DNA from: Bosea sp. OAE506
Lineage (GTDB): Bacteria > Pseudomonadota > Alphaproteobacteria > Rhizobiales > Beijerinckiaceae
DNA: 64,000 bases
Reading direction: 5' to 3'
Assembly: GCF_040546595.1 (NCBI RefSeq)
Contig: NZ_JBEPOB010000001.1
Coordinates: 3,783,001-3,847,000 of the forward strand
The notes beneath the pieces were generated by a model that searched no databases, was not told the DNA's origin, and saw only the letters and a program-made list of their open reading frames with translations. Positions 24,499 to 32,900 of this stretch are shown one piece after another. Both the position numbers and the translations under genes were made by a program. How positions within the stretch are numbered: the first letter of the stretch is position 1; each line of letters opens with the position of its first letter.

Positions 24499-24831
24499 TC
24501 AGTCAGCGAAGCCCAGGACAGCGCCCAGGGATTTGTCCAAGCGCGACAGTTCGTCGGTGGTCAGGCGACCGATCGAACGGGAAATGCGCTCGGTCTTCAC
24601 CGTGGTCGGCTTGTCCACCATGATCTGGCACCGCAACCGCAGACCATTTGCGATGGTCGGCTCGAGCGTGATGCGAAAGTCCGAGGCCTCGCTCAGCAGC
24701 GAGGTCATTTGACAGACCACGATGGAGGGATGGTTGGCAGGCATGCCGTCGGACTGAACGACGACGGCCGGCCTCGGCTTGCTGTAGTCCCCGGAGGCCG
24801 CGACGATGACGATGTCGCCGCGTTTCACCAC
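24499..24831 (-). CDS. MazF/PemK family toxin (endoribonuclease)
   Basis: This is a 110-residue protein with the MazF fold motifs RGDIVIV near the start, KPRPAVVVQ with the conserved Pro-Arg-Pro, and CQMTSLL carrying the conserved Thr. The C-terminal half VDKPTTVKTERI and IGRLTTDEL is also characteristic. Family members cleave mRNA at specific short sequences. It overlaps the antitoxin stop by seven bases, the usual coupled antitoxin-toxin order. The nuclease specificity cannot be told from sequence. Confidence 0.9.
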   Translation of the reverse strand: MVKRGDIVIVAASGDYSKPRPAVVVQSDGMPANHPSIVVCQMTSLLSEASDFRITLEPTIANGLRLRCQIMVDKPTTVKTERISRSIGRLTTDELSRLDKSLGAVLGFAD

Positions 24832-25046
24832 TTTTCCGACGGGTCGGGGTTGTCGAACTCGGAGACTGCTTCGATCCAGGCGAGGGCGTCGGCCTCGTCG
24901 GCAGGATCGAGCGCGGCGGACTGGCGAGCGATCCGCTCCCGCACTTCAGCGGACCGCATGTCGGGCAGCAGCAACCGCACTTCGCGCAATCCCTGCTCGC
25001 GCCGTCGCCGGCGCATTTCGCGCATCCGTTCTGCGACCGCGGACAT
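24825..25046 (-). CDS. MazE-like antitoxin (DUF3018 family)
   Basis: This 73-residue protein starts at the ATG at 25046, which has GGGAGG seven bases upstream; an in-frame upstream ATG at 25070 lacks such a site. It has the Arg-rich N-terminal segment (MREMRRRRREQGLREVRL) and the C-terminal tail ALAWIEAVSEFDNPDPSEKW. The DUF3018 family is the antitoxin partner of this MazF branch. It overlaps the toxin gene. The N-terminus should bind DNA, probably the 16-bp palindrome just upstream, and the C-terminus should block the toxin. Confidence 0.85.
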   Translation of the reverse strand: MSAVAERMREMRRRRREQGLREVRLLLPDMRSAEVRERIARQSAALDPADEADALAWIEAVSEFDNPDPSEKW

Positions 25047-25073
25047 GAGACGGCCTCCCGTTTCGAGCAAAGA

Positions 25074-25089
25074 GCGTAACGCGTTACGC
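25074..25089. promoter_or_regulatory. 16-bp palindromic operator of the mazEF pair
   Basis: GCGTAACGCGTTACGC is a perfect 16-bp palindrome 27 bases upstream of the antitoxin ATG. Its position and symmetry fit the autoregulatory operator bound by antitoxin or toxin-antitoxin complex. Confidence 0.7.
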
Positions 25090-25121
25090 CAGGACCCGCA
25101 ATCGGCGGCAGCATGGCCGGC

Positions 25122-26639
25122 TTAGCCCTTGGCCGCGACCGTCACGGACCGGCCGCGCAGGGTGCGGACGGCCGAGCCGATCAGCGGCAGCAGCAGCAGG
25201 GCCAGCCCGATGCCCATCAGCGTCGAGACCAGCGCGTTCGACCAGAAGATCGAGAGCGAGCCCTGGCTGAAGATCATCGACTGGCGGAAGGCATCCTCGG
25301 CCTTGTCGCCGATGACCATGGCCAGGATCAGCGGCGCGATCGGATAGTCGAGCTTCTTGAAGACATAGCCGACGATGCCGAAGGCGAGCGCGACCCAGAT
25401 GTCGAACTCCTTGCTGGCAACCGTGTAGGCGCCGATGAAGCAGATCATCACGATCAGCGGCGCAACGATCGAGAAGGGAATGCGCAGGATCGAGGCGAAG
25501 AGCGGGACCGTCGCAAGCACGACGACCACCGCGACGACGTTGCCGAGATACATCGAGGCAATCAGCCCCCAGACGAAGTCCGGCCGCTCGATGAAGAGCA
25601 TCGGGCCGGGGTTGAGGCCCCAGATCATCAGTCCGCCCATCATCACGGCGGCGGTCGCAGAGCCGGGGATGCCAAGCGCCAGCATCGGCAGCATCGCGGC
25701 GGAGCCGGCGGCATGGTCGGCCGTCTCGGGCGCGATCACGCCCTCGGGCTCGCCCTTGCCGAACTTCTCCGGGTTGCGCGAGGAGCGCTTGGCCATGGCG
25801 TAGCTCATGAAGGAGGCCGCTGTCGGCCCGCCGGGCGTGATGCCCATCCAGATGCCGATGGCGCTCGAGCGCAACAGAGCGACCCAGTAGCGCGGCAGCT
25901 TGGCGGCGGTCAGCAGCACGTCGCGGACGCGGACCTTGGCGGCGACGCCCTCGAAGCGCAGCCCCTCCTCCATCGTCAGCAGCAGTTCGCCGATGCCGAA
26001 CAGGCCGATCACCGCGATCAGGAAGGAGATGCCACCGAGCAGGATATCGAATTCATAGGTCAGGCGGATATTGCCCGAAACCGAGTCCATGCCGACCGAG
26101 GCCAGCGCGAAACCGACGCCCATCGAGACGACCGCCTTGAAGGGAGAAGCGCCGCCCAGGCCGATGAAGCTGGCGAAGGTCATGAAATAGACAGCGAAAT
26201 ATTCGGGCGAGGAGAAGCGCAGCGCGAATTTCGCGACCCAGCCGGACAGCAGCGTGATCAGGATGACGCCGGCCAGCGCCCCGAACCCCGCCGAGAGGAA
26301 GGCGAAGGAGAGCGCTTCGGTCGCCCTGCCCTGCTTGGCCATGGGGTGGCCGTCGAAGGTCGTCGCCACCGAGGAAGGTTCGCCGGGGATGTTGAACAGG
26401 ATCGAGGTGGTCGAGCCGCCGAACAGCGCGCCCCAGTAGAGCGAGGTCAGAAGGATGATCGCCGAGACCGGCTCCATGGTGAAGGTCAGCGGCAGCATCA
26501 GCGAGACGCCGTTGGGCGCGCCGAGGCCGGGCAGCACGCCGACGAGGATGCCCAGCAGCACGCCCGCCATCATCAGCAGGACATGGTGGGTGGTGAGCGC
26601 GACCGAAAAGCCGTGCATCAGCGAGGCGACGTTATCCAT
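25122..26639 (-). CDS. tctA: Tripartite tricarboxylate transporter permease, TctA family
   Basis: This 505-residue inner-membrane protein has the TctA large-subunit motifs GVLPGLGAPNGVSLMLPL and LFGGSTTSILFNIPGEPSS, then many hydrophobic segments and PGSATAAVMMGGLMIWGLNPGP in the second half. It is the last gene of the pdxA2-tctC-tctB-tctA transcription unit. With TctB and a periplasmic TctC it imports carboxylic or sugar acids using a cation gradient. The ligand is not deducible, but the linked PdxA2-type enzyme points to a hydroxy acid such as threonate or erythronate. Confidence 0.93.
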   Translation of the reverse strand: MDNVASLMHGFSVALTTHHVLLMMAGVLLGILVGVLPGLGAPNGVSLMLPLTFTMEPVSAIILLTSLYWGALFGGSTTSILFNIPGEPSSVATTFDGHPMAKQGRATEALSFAFLSAGFGALAGVILITLLSGWVAKFALRFSSPEYFAVYFMTFASFIGLGGASPFKAVVSMGVGFALASVGMDSVSGNIRLTYEFDILLGGISFLIAVIGLFGIGELLLTMEEGLRFEGVAAKVRVRDVLLTAAKLPRYWVALLRSSAIGIWMGITPGGPTAASFMSYAMAKRSSRNPEKFGKGEPEGVIAPETADHAAGSAAMLPMLALGIPGSATAAVMMGGLMIWGLNPGPMLFIERPDFVWGLIASMYLGNVVAVVVVLATVPLFASILRIPFSIVAPLIVMICFIGAYTVASKEFDIWVALAFGIVGYVFKKLDYPIAPLILAMVIGDKAEDAFRQSMIFSQGSLSIFWSNALVSTLMGIGLALLLLPLIGSAVRTLRGRSVTVAAKG

Positions 26640-26669
26640 GGCAGCGTCCTCGTTGGCGTCCGGCAGGCC

Positions 26670-27158
26670 TTAAAGCCCGATCAGGCGCTCGACCGGGCCC
26701 TTGAGCAGGCCGATCTGGAAGAAGCGCTCGAACACGGCGTAGAAGACGACTGCGGCAGCCAGCGCACTGGCGGCCGAGACGAGCCAACCGTAGCCGCCCT
26801 GGAAGCGCATCGCGTAGAAGAGGTAGGCGATGGTGGCGACATACATGCCCGCGAAGGCCGTGATCAGCACGAAGGCGACGAGCGGGGCGAAGAAGGAGAT
26901 GACGCGGCCCGCCCGCTCGCGATCGAGGAAGATCTCCTCGACGATGGCCGCGCCGCGCAGACGCTGGGCGAAGGTGACCACCAGCGTCCCGACACTGGCG
27001 AGGGCCACCAAAGCGCCGGTGTAGAAGGGAAAGGCGCCGGGCTGCGGACCCGACGTATCCCAGCCGATCCCGAATTCGAGAGCGCCCCGGACGACGATCA
27101 GCCCGAAGGCGAGCGTGACGAGCGCGGTCGCGGTTTCCGCCCAGAAGCGCGTGATCAT
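26670..27158 (-). CDS. tctB: Tripartite tricarboxylate transporter small subunit, TctB family
   Basis: This 162-residue membrane protein starts with MITRFWAETATALVTLAFG, has GPQPGAFPFYTGALV as in TctB proteins, and about four hydrophobic helices. The start at 27158 has GGAGG upstream. It lies between tctC and tctA and is the small membrane subunit that couples to TctA. A hairpin lies in the gap before it. Confidence 0.88.
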   Translation of the reverse strand: MITRFWAETATALVTLAFGLIVVRGALEFGIGWDTSGPQPGAFPFYTGALVALASVGTLVVTFAQRLRGAAIVEEIFLDRERAGRVISFFAPLVAFVLITAFAGMYVATIAYLFYAMRFQGGYGWLVSAASALAAAVVFYAVFERFFQIGLLKGPVERLIGL

Positions 27159-27219
27159 GGAGCGTTTCCTCCCGGCCGGGACGGCCGCTCGAAACTGGCA
27201 GGGAGCGTTCGAAGACAAG

Positions 27220-27243
27220 CCGGACGGCCGGGAGGCCGTCCGG
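27220..27243 (-). promoter_or_regulatory. Intercistronic hairpin between tctC and tctB
   Basis: CCGGACGGCC and GGCCGTCCGG form a perfect 10-bp stem with a 4-base loop, 21 bases past the tctC stop on the minus strand. It probably stabilises the binding-protein message or attenuates permease expression. Confidence 0.6.
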
Positions 27244-27264
27244 AGAGGCATCAGCCAGGCTGCG

Positions 27265-28260
27265 TCAGTTGACGACCCAGCCCTCGGCCTGGAAGACCTT
27301 CTTGTTGGCGGCGTCGTCCCTGGCGACGAAATCGGCCAGTTCCTTGCCCTTCATGAACCGGGCGGTCTGGGCCGTGCGGGTGACGAACTCCTGCCATTCC
27401 GGCGTCTTCGAGACCTTCTCCAGCACGCCTTCGTAGAAGGCGACCGCGTCGGCAGGCACCTCGGCCGGGAGCCAGACGGTGCGGGGCATCTGGAAGGTCT
27501 CGATCGGCAGGCCGGCTTCCTTGCAGGTCGCGATGTCGCCCCAGCCCTTGCCCTCGAAGACCGGCTCGCCCTTGGCGAGGCGCACCGGCGAGAAAACGCA
27601 GAGCGGCTTCACCTGGCCGGCCTTCCACTGGCCGATGTTCTCATTGGGATTGTTGACGTTGGAGTCGATGTGGCCGCCGGCGAGCTGCACGGCCGCGGCG
27701 CTGCCGCCCTGGAACGGGACGTAGATCATCTTGGCGCCGGTGGCGTCCTGGATCATCATCGTCAGCGTCTGGTCGGTGTCCTTGGACTGGCTGCCGCCCA
27801 TCTTGAAGCCCATCGGCTTGGCCTTGATCGCCTCGATGTAGCTCTTGGCGTCGGCATAGGGCGCATCGCCCTTGACCCAGAGCAGGAATTCGTCGAGCGC
27901 CAGCGCCGCGACCGGCGTCAGGTCGGAGACCTTGTAGCCGAGCTTGGCGACATAGGGCAGCAGATAGGCGTTGTTGGTGCCGAAGACGACGCGATGCGCG
28001 TCGCCCTTGCCGGCCTTGCCGTGGATATAGCCCTCGGCGCCCGAGCCACCGCCCTTGTTCACCACCACGATCGGCTGGTCGAACAGCTTGTGCTTGCTGA
28101 TGATCGACTGGATCATGCGGGCGAAGTTGTCGGTGCCGCCGCCGGCACCCGAGGTGACGACGAACTCGACCGGCTTGGTCGGCTGCCAGGCCTGGGCGTT
28201 GCCCGCCGCGCCGATGGCGATGGCGCCGACAAGTGCGGCTGTGATGCTGAAGCTCTTCAT
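27265..28260 (-). CDS. tctC: TctC-type (Bug family) substrate-binding protein
   Basis: This 331-residue protein starts with a Sec-type signal (MKSFSITAALVGAIAIGAAGNAQAW). The mature protein shows the Bug-family layout: TKPVEFVVTSGAGGGTDNFAR, a loop that positions the carboxylate ligand, and GGSAAAVQLAGGHIDSNVNNP. It is the periplasmic receptor for TctA and TctB encoded downstream. Bug proteins bind small carboxylates or sugar acids. The neighbouring PdxA2 and SAF-domain enzymes suggest a hydroxy-acid ligand. Confidence 0.9.
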   Translation of the reverse strand: MKSFSITAALVGAIAIGAAGNAQAWQPTKPVEFVVTSGAGGGTDNFARMIQSIISKHKLFDQPIVVVNKGGGSGAEGYIHGKAGKGDAHRVVFGTNNAYLLPYVAKLGYKVSDLTPVAALALDEFLLWVKGDAPYADAKSYIEAIKAKPMGFKMGGSQSKDTDQTLTMMIQDATGAKMIYVPFQGGSAAAVQLAGGHIDSNVNNPNENIGQWKAGQVKPLCVFSPVRLAKGEPVFEGKGWGDIATCKEAGLPIETFQMPRTVWLPAEVPADAVAFYEGVLEKVSKTPEWQEFVTRTAQTARFMKGKELADFVARDDAANKKVFQAEGWVVN

Positions 28261-28328
28261 GCGTTGTCTCCCTGAATGATCGGTTTCATGGCCACTCTTG
28301 AGCGGCGGCCTTGGAACGAAGTGGGGTG

Positions 28329-29363
28329 TCAGGCGGCGGCCTTGGCCCTCGCCTTGCCGTCCTGTGCCATTTTGACGGCGAGCGCGAGCGCGGCGCGCGT
28401 GGCGCCGAGATTGGCGATGCCCTTGCCGGCGATCTCATAGGCCGTGCCATGGGCGGGGGTGCAGATCGGGAAGGGGAAGCCGCCGATCAGGGTGACGCCG
28501 CTGTCGAAGCCGATCAGCTTCATCGCGATCTGGCCCTGGTCGTGATACATGGTGAGGACGGCGTCGAAATCGCCGTTGCGGGCGCGCAGGAAGACCGTAT
28601 CGGAGGGGAACGGCCCCTCGACGGTGAAGCCCTTCGCCTTGGCGGCCTGCACAGCGGGCTCGATCGTATCGATCTCGTCGCGGCCGAAATTGCCGCCATC
28701 GCCGGCATGGGGATTGATGCCCGCAACCGCGATGCGCGGCGGGTCAAAGCCGGCCAGGCGCAGATTGGCGTCGGCCAGCGTCAGCGCCCGCAGGATGCGG
28801 TCCTGGGTGATGTTGGCGGCGACTTCGGAGAGCGGGATGTGCGAGGTGACGCGGGCATTCCAAAGCTTGCCGAGGATGTTGAATTCGCTGGCAGGGCCTT
28901 CGAAGCCGATCGCGTCGCGCACGAAGCGGATCTCGTCGTCATAGCCTGGATAGGCGAAGCGCATCGCCGCCTTGTTGAACGGCGTGAAGAAGACCGCGTC
29001 GGCCTGGCCAGCGGCTGCGAACTGGAGCGCGCGGCGGAAGTTCTCGGTTGCGGCCTTGCCGCCGGCGAGCGTGGCCTTGCCCCGCTCCAGATCGGCGGGA
29101 TCGTGGTTGGCGAGATCGATGAAGACCGGGCGCTCACCGAGCGGCAGAGCCTCGCCGTCACGGACGATGCGGACCTGCGGATCGACACCGGAATCGGCGA
29201 TGCCGAGGGCGAGCAGGCGCGCGTCGCCGAAGACGACATAGCGGGCCGCGGCGCGCAGATCGGGCTCGGCCAGGATGCGTGCTGCGAGTTCCGGGCTGAT
29301 GCCCGAGGGGTCGCCCATCGCGACTGCGATTACCGGCAGTTCGGCCGTCCTGCGCTCATCCAT
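28329..29363 (-). CDS. pdxA2: PdxA2-type 4-phospho-hydroxyacid dehydrogenase (4-hydroxythreonine-4-phosphate dehydrogenase family)
   Basis: This is a 344-residue PdxA-superfamily protein. Key parts are AVAMGDPSGISPELAARIL near the N-terminus, ITQDRILRALTLAD, VAGINPHAGDGGNFGRDEI and MYHDQGQIAMKLIGFDSGV with metal and substrate His/Asp. The QIAMKL and PFPICTPAHGTAYEIAG segments follow the PdxA2 pattern (D-threonate or D-erythronate 4-phosphate dehydrogenase) rather than vitamin B6 PdxA. AGGGGAG precedes the ATG at 29363. It heads the tctCBA operon, but no DUF1537 kinase that would make the phosphorylated substrate is in the window. Confidence 0.87.
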   Translation of the reverse strand: MDERRTAELPVIAVAMGDPSGISPELAARILAEPDLRAAARYVVFGDARLLALGIADSGVDPQVRIVRDGEALPLGERPVFIDLANHDPADLERGKATLAGGKAATENFRRALQFAAAGQADAVFFTPFNKAAMRFAYPGYDDEIRFVRDAIGFEGPASEFNILGKLWNARVTSHIPLSEVAANITQDRILRALTLADANLRLAGFDPPRIAVAGINPHAGDGGNFGRDEIDTIEPAVQAAKAKGFTVEGPFPSDTVFLRARNGDFDAVLTMYHDQGQIAMKLIGFDSGVTLIGGFPFPICTPAHGTAYEIAGKGIANLGATRAALALAVKMAQDGKARAKAAA

Positions 29364-29434
29364 CTTACGGCTCCCCTGTCCTGCTCTCGTCTGGCGTGGT
29401 CCTCTGGCTAACACAGCCACCCCGCGGTCACAAG

Positions 29435-29452
29435 TATGCTGTATGCAGCATA
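29435..29452. promoter_or_regulatory. Candidate operator between pdxA2-tct and the SAF-oxidoreductase gene
   Basis: TATGCTG-TATG-CAGCATA is an 18-bp inverted repeat (7-4-7) in the 155-bp divergent gap. Its ATGCTGTATGCAGCAT core resembles known FCD-GntR sites of the ATGC-TGTATACA-GCAT kind. The GntR protein encoded at 30978-31643 is the probable binder, controlling both operons. Confidence 0.65.
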
Positions 29453-29518
29453 TCTCCTTTGCGGTAGACAGGATCAAGAGGCGGCCTTCTCGCGCAACGA
29501 GCCGCCCGGGAGGAGCCA

Positions 29519-30922
29519 ATGAATTTTCACGCCCATTATGCCGGCATCATGCAGCCGATCGAGACCTGCCTTGTCGGCAGCGGCGGCTTTGGCCGCAGCT
29601 ACCTCGCCCAGGCCCGCAGGATCCCGCTCGTCAATGCGCGCGTCGCGGTCGACGTGACGGCGGAGGCCGCTGGCCGTGCGTTCGAGGCGGCGGGCTACGA
29701 CAAGCGCGAGATCGCGCTCTGCGAGACGCCGGCCGAGGCCCGGGCCGCCTGGGATGCCGGCCGCTGCGTCGCCGCCGGGCGCCTGGAGACGGTCATCGCC
29801 CTGCCCTTCCAGCTGCTCGCCGAGGCGACCGGCAGCCCGGAGGCCGCGACCCGGCACAGCCTGCTGGCGATCGAGGCCAGGCGCCATGTCGCGCTGGTCT
29901 CGAAGGAGGCCGACAGCGTCGTCGGGCCAGGCCTCGCCCGGCTGGCACGCGATGCCGGCGTGGTGGTGACGCCGGTCGATGGCGACCAGCCGAGCCTGCT
30001 GATCGGCCTGGCGAGCTGGGCCGAGGTGCTCGGGCTCGAGATCATCGCCGTCGGCAAGTCGAGCGAATATGATTTCGTCTTCGATCCCGGCACGGGTGCG
30101 GTGACCTGCAACGGCGTGACACGCTCGCTCCCGGCGTTGCGCGATCACTGGCTGGGCGGTGGATCGCCGGTCGAGGCCGCCGCCGCGCGGGCGCGCATCC
30201 TGGGCGAAGCGTTTCCGCTGCGCGCCGTCCCTGATCTCTGCGAGATGACGCTGGTCGCCAATTCGCTCGGTTTCCAGGCCGACCGGCCGGATTTCCATGC
30301 GCCGCCAGCGCGGATTCCGGAGCTGGCAGATCTGTTTGCCCTGCAGAGCCAGGGCGGGCTGATGACCGGCACGCGGCGCATCGACGTTTTCCACCATCTG
30401 CGGCTGGCCGAAGAGGCGAGCTTCGCGGGCGGCGTCTTCATCGTCGTCACCTGCGACAATGCCGAGACCTGGGAGATGCTGGCCGGCAAGGGCCATGTCG
30501 TCTCGCGCTCGGGCGCAACCGCGATGCTGTATCTGCCGCGGCATCTGCTCGGCGTCGAGGTCGCGACCTCGGTGCTCGACGCTGCCGGGCTCGGCCGCTC
30601 CGGCTATGGCGAGGATTACCGTCCGCGGCATGATCTGGTGGCGGTGGCGCAGGCCGATCTCGCGGCCGGGACGGTTCTGACCATGGGCGGCCATCATCAC
30701 AGCATCCAGAATGTCGGCGCCGAGGTCCGCCCCGCAGCGCCGCTCGCCGATGAGCGCCCCGCCCCGTTCTACCTCGTCGCCGATCGGCGCCTCATGCGCC
30801 CGGTGCGGGCGGGCGAAGCCATCCGCCTCGGCGATGTCGAGATCGACGGCGGCTCCGGCCTGCTGGCGATGCGCCGGCGGCAGGATGCACTCTTCGCAAG
30901 CGAGACCGGCGCCGGCGTTTGA
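29519..30922 (+). CDS. SAF-domain NAD(P)-binding oxidoreductase (homoserine dehydrogenase-like)
   Basis: This is a 467-residue protein with an N-terminal Rossmann fold (LVGSGGFGRS near residues 18-26), a central dehydrogenase-like region and a C-terminal SAF-like segment near 370-460 (VAVAQADLAAGTVL, DRRLMRPVRAGEAIRLGDVE). GGGAGGAG precedes the ATG. These homoserine-dehydrogenase-like SAF proteins occur beside sugar-acid and hydroxy-acid catabolic genes; the reaction of most is not established. It is divergent from pdxA2-tctCBA and leads an operon with the GntR regulator. I infer an oxidoreductase acting on the imported hydroxy acid or its aldehyde product. Confidence 0.75.
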   Translation: MNFHAHYAGIMQPIETCLVGSGGFGRSYLAQARRIPLVNARVAVDVTAEAAGRAFEAAGYDKREIALCETPAEARAAWDAGRCVAAGRLETVIALPFQLLAEATGSPEAATRHSLLAIEARRHVALVSKEADSVVGPGLARLARDAGVVVTPVDGDQPSLLIGLASWAEVLGLEIIAVGKSSEYDFVFDPGTGAVTCNGVTRSLPALRDHWLGGGSPVEAAAARARILGEAFPLRAVPDLCEMTLVANSLGFQADRPDFHAPPARIPELADLFALQSQGGLMTGTRRIDVFHHLRLAEEASFAGGVFIVVTCDNAETWEMLAGKGHVVSRSGATAMLYLPRHLLGVEVATSVLDAAGLGRSGYGEDYRPRHDLVAVAQADLAAGTVLTMGGHHHSIQNVGAEVRPAAPLADERPAPFYLVADRRLMRPVRAGEAIRLGDVEIDGGSGLLAMRRRQDALFASETGAGV

Positions 30923-30977
30923 CAGCATCGGGTTCCCATGCCGTAACCGGCACAATGACAGGATCGGTGAAACGGCG

Positions 30978-31643
30978 ATGAGCGAGCCTGCAATCGACTA
31001 CCCAAGGATCACGCGGCGGACCCTTCATGACGAGGTTCTGGAACGGGTCCGGGACATGATCATCGAGGGGCGGCTCGAGCCCGGCCAGCGCATCAATGAA
31101 GGGCTGGTGGGCGCGCAGCTCGGCGTCTCGCGGACACCCCTGCGCGAGGCGATCAAGACACTCGCCAGCGAGGGGCTGGTCGAGATCCTGCCGGCCAAGG
31201 GCGCGATCGTCAGGCGCTTCTCGGCGCGCGACCTCGCCGATGTGCTCGAGGTGCTGAAGACACTCGAACAGCTGGCCGGGCGCATCGCCTGCGAGACAGC
31301 CTCCGACGCAACGATCGAAGAGATTCACAGCCTGCACCGGCAGATGCTGGCGCTCTACGAGACGCGCAACCGGCTGGAGTATTTCAAGCTCAACCAGGCG
31401 ATCCACAGCGCCATCGTCGCGGCCTCCGGCAATGCCGTGCTGGTGGAGATGCACGGCACGCTGCAGTCGCGGATCAAGCGGCTGCGCTTCGTCGGCAATG
31501 AGGGGCCGATGAAATGGGCCGGTGCGGTCGCCGAGCACGAGGAGATGATGGCGGCCCTGCTCAAGCGCGACGCGACCGAACTCAGCCGCATCATCGGCCA
31601 GCACATGGACTCGACACTGCTGCGGGTGCGCGAGGTTCTCTAG
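30978..31643 (+). CDS. GntR family transcriptional regulator, FCD domain
   Basis: This is a 221-residue regulator with the wHTH in residues 15-80 (EVLERVRDMIIEGRLEPGQR, LGVSRTPLREAIKTLASEG) and the helical FCD domain (LKTLEQLAGRIACETA, NQAIHSAIVAASGN, HEEMMAALLKRD). The ATG at 30978 gives the normal N-terminus. It follows the SAF-oxidoreductase gene and probably controls the divergent pdxA2-tct and SAF operons through the 18-bp inverted repeat at 29435-29452. The ligand is unknown. Confidence 0.92.
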   Translation: MSEPAIDYPRITRRTLHDEVLERVRDMIIEGRLEPGQRINEGLVGAQLGVSRTPLREAIKTLASEGLVEILPAKGAIVRRFSARDLADVLEVLKTLEQLAGRIACETASDATIEEIHSLHRQMLALYETRNRLEYFKLNQAIHSAIVAASGNAVLVEMHGTLQSRIKRLRFVGNEGPMKWAGAVAEHEEMMAALLKRDATELSRIIGQHMDSTLLRVREVL

Positions 31644-31691
31644 TCGCAGCGTCGCTTGCAGCCCCGAGGCGGGCCCGCAAGCGGAGCCGGA

Positions 31692-32885
31692 TCAGCCCTG
31701 CCGGCGCGCGGGATGCGCGAGCGCCGTCATGACGCCCCGCAGTTCCGCCAGCCCACGCAGGCGGCCGATCGCCGGATAGCCGGGGAAGCTGCCGCGGCCA
31801 ATATCGTCGAGAATCTCGTGGCCATGGTCGGGCCGCATCGGGATCTCCCAATCGGCGCGCCCTTCGGCACGGCGCCGGGCCTCCTCGTCGAGCAGCGCCG
31901 CGATCAGCGCGACCATGTCGGTGTCGCCACCGAGATGCTCAGCTTCCATGAAGGAGCCATCCGGGTCCTTGGCGACATTGCGCAGATGCGCAAACCAGAT
32001 CCGGTCGGCGAAGCGACGCGCGATGGCCGGCACGTCGTTGTCGGGATGGGCGCCGAGCGAGCCAGAGCACAACGTCAGCCCGTTCGCCGGCAGATCGACC
32101 ATGTCAAGAACGGTCGCGATGTTCGCCTCCGTCGAGACGATGCGCGGCAGGCCGAAGAGCGGGCGTGGCGGGTCGTCCGGATGCACGCACAGGCGCATGC
32201 CGAGGTCCTGCGCGGCGGGGATCACAGCGCGCAGGAAGCGGGCGAAGTTCGCCCGGAGCGCATCGGCGTCGATACCGGCATAGCGCGCCAGCATGCCCCG
32301 CAGGCTCGGCACGTCGTAGCGGTCATAGGCGCCCGGCAGGCCGGCCATGATGTTGGCGAGCAGGCGGTCACGGTCGGCCTGCGTCGAGGCCTCGAACCAG
32401 GCCCGCGCCCTGTCGAGCAGCTCGGGCGGATGCCCCTCCTCGGCGCCGGGACGCTCGAGGATAAGCCAGTCGAAGGCGAGATATTGATGGGCGTTGAAGC
32501 GCAGCGCGCGCGCGCCGGCCGGGAGCGGGTGGTCGAGCTCGGTGCGTGTCCAGTCCAGCACCGGCATGAAGTTGTAGCAGATCGTCTTCAGGCCGCAGGC
32601 GGCGAGGTTCGCCAGCGACTGCCGGTAGTTGGCGAAGATCGGCTCGAGATCACCCTCCCCCAGCTTCACGCGCTCATGGATCGGCAGGCTCTCCACCACC
32701 GACCAGTCGAGCCCGAAGCCCGGCGCCGCGATCTCGGCCTTGCGTTTCTCGATCTCGGCGACGCTCCAGACTTCGCCATAGGGGATGTGGTGCAGCGCGG
32801 TGACGATGCCGCTCGCACCGGCCTGCCGTGCGGCGGCGAGCGTGACGGCGTCGTCAGGGCCGAACCAGCGCCAGGTCTGTTTCAT
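31692..32885 (-). CDS. uxuA: Mannonate dehydratase (UxuA)
   Basis: This 397-residue protein shows UxuA features: MKQTWRWFGPDDAVTLA start, GIVTALHHIPYGEVW near 26, LCVHPDDPPRPLFGLPRIVS, LCSGSLGAHPDNDVP and IWFAHLRNVAKDPDGSFMEAEHLGGD, which include the metal-binding His and Cys/Asp set. It dehydrates D-mannonate to 2-keto-3-deoxygluconate in hexuronate degradation. It is the last gene of a TRAP operon (dctP-dctQ-dctM-uxuA), 15 bases behind dctM, so the TRAP ligand is most likely a hexuronate or hexonate. Confidence 0.93.
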   Translation of the reverse strand: MKQTWRWFGPDDAVTLAAARQAGASGIVTALHHIPYGEVWSVAEIEKRKAEIAAPGFGLDWSVVESLPIHERVKLGEGDLEPIFANYRQSLANLAACGLKTICYNFMPVLDWTRTELDHPLPAGARALRFNAHQYLAFDWLILERPGAEEGHPPELLDRARAWFEASTQADRDRLLANIMAGLPGAYDRYDVPSLRGMLARYAGIDADALRANFARFLRAVIPAAQDLGMRLCVHPDDPPRPLFGLPRIVSTEANIATVLDMVDLPANGLTLCSGSLGAHPDNDVPAIARRFADRIWFAHLRNVAKDPDGSFMEAEHLGGDTDMVALIAALLDEEARRRAEGRADWEIPMRPDHGHEILDDIGRGSFPGYPAIGRLRGLAELRGVMTALAHPARRQG

Positions 32886-32900
32886 CGGATCGGCCTCGGC

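Noticed and set aside
25113..27272. Long plus-strand open frame antisense to tctA and tctB
   Set aside because: The translation is charged and repetitive (His/Gln/Asp-rich), while the minus strand encodes unmistakable TctA and TctB.
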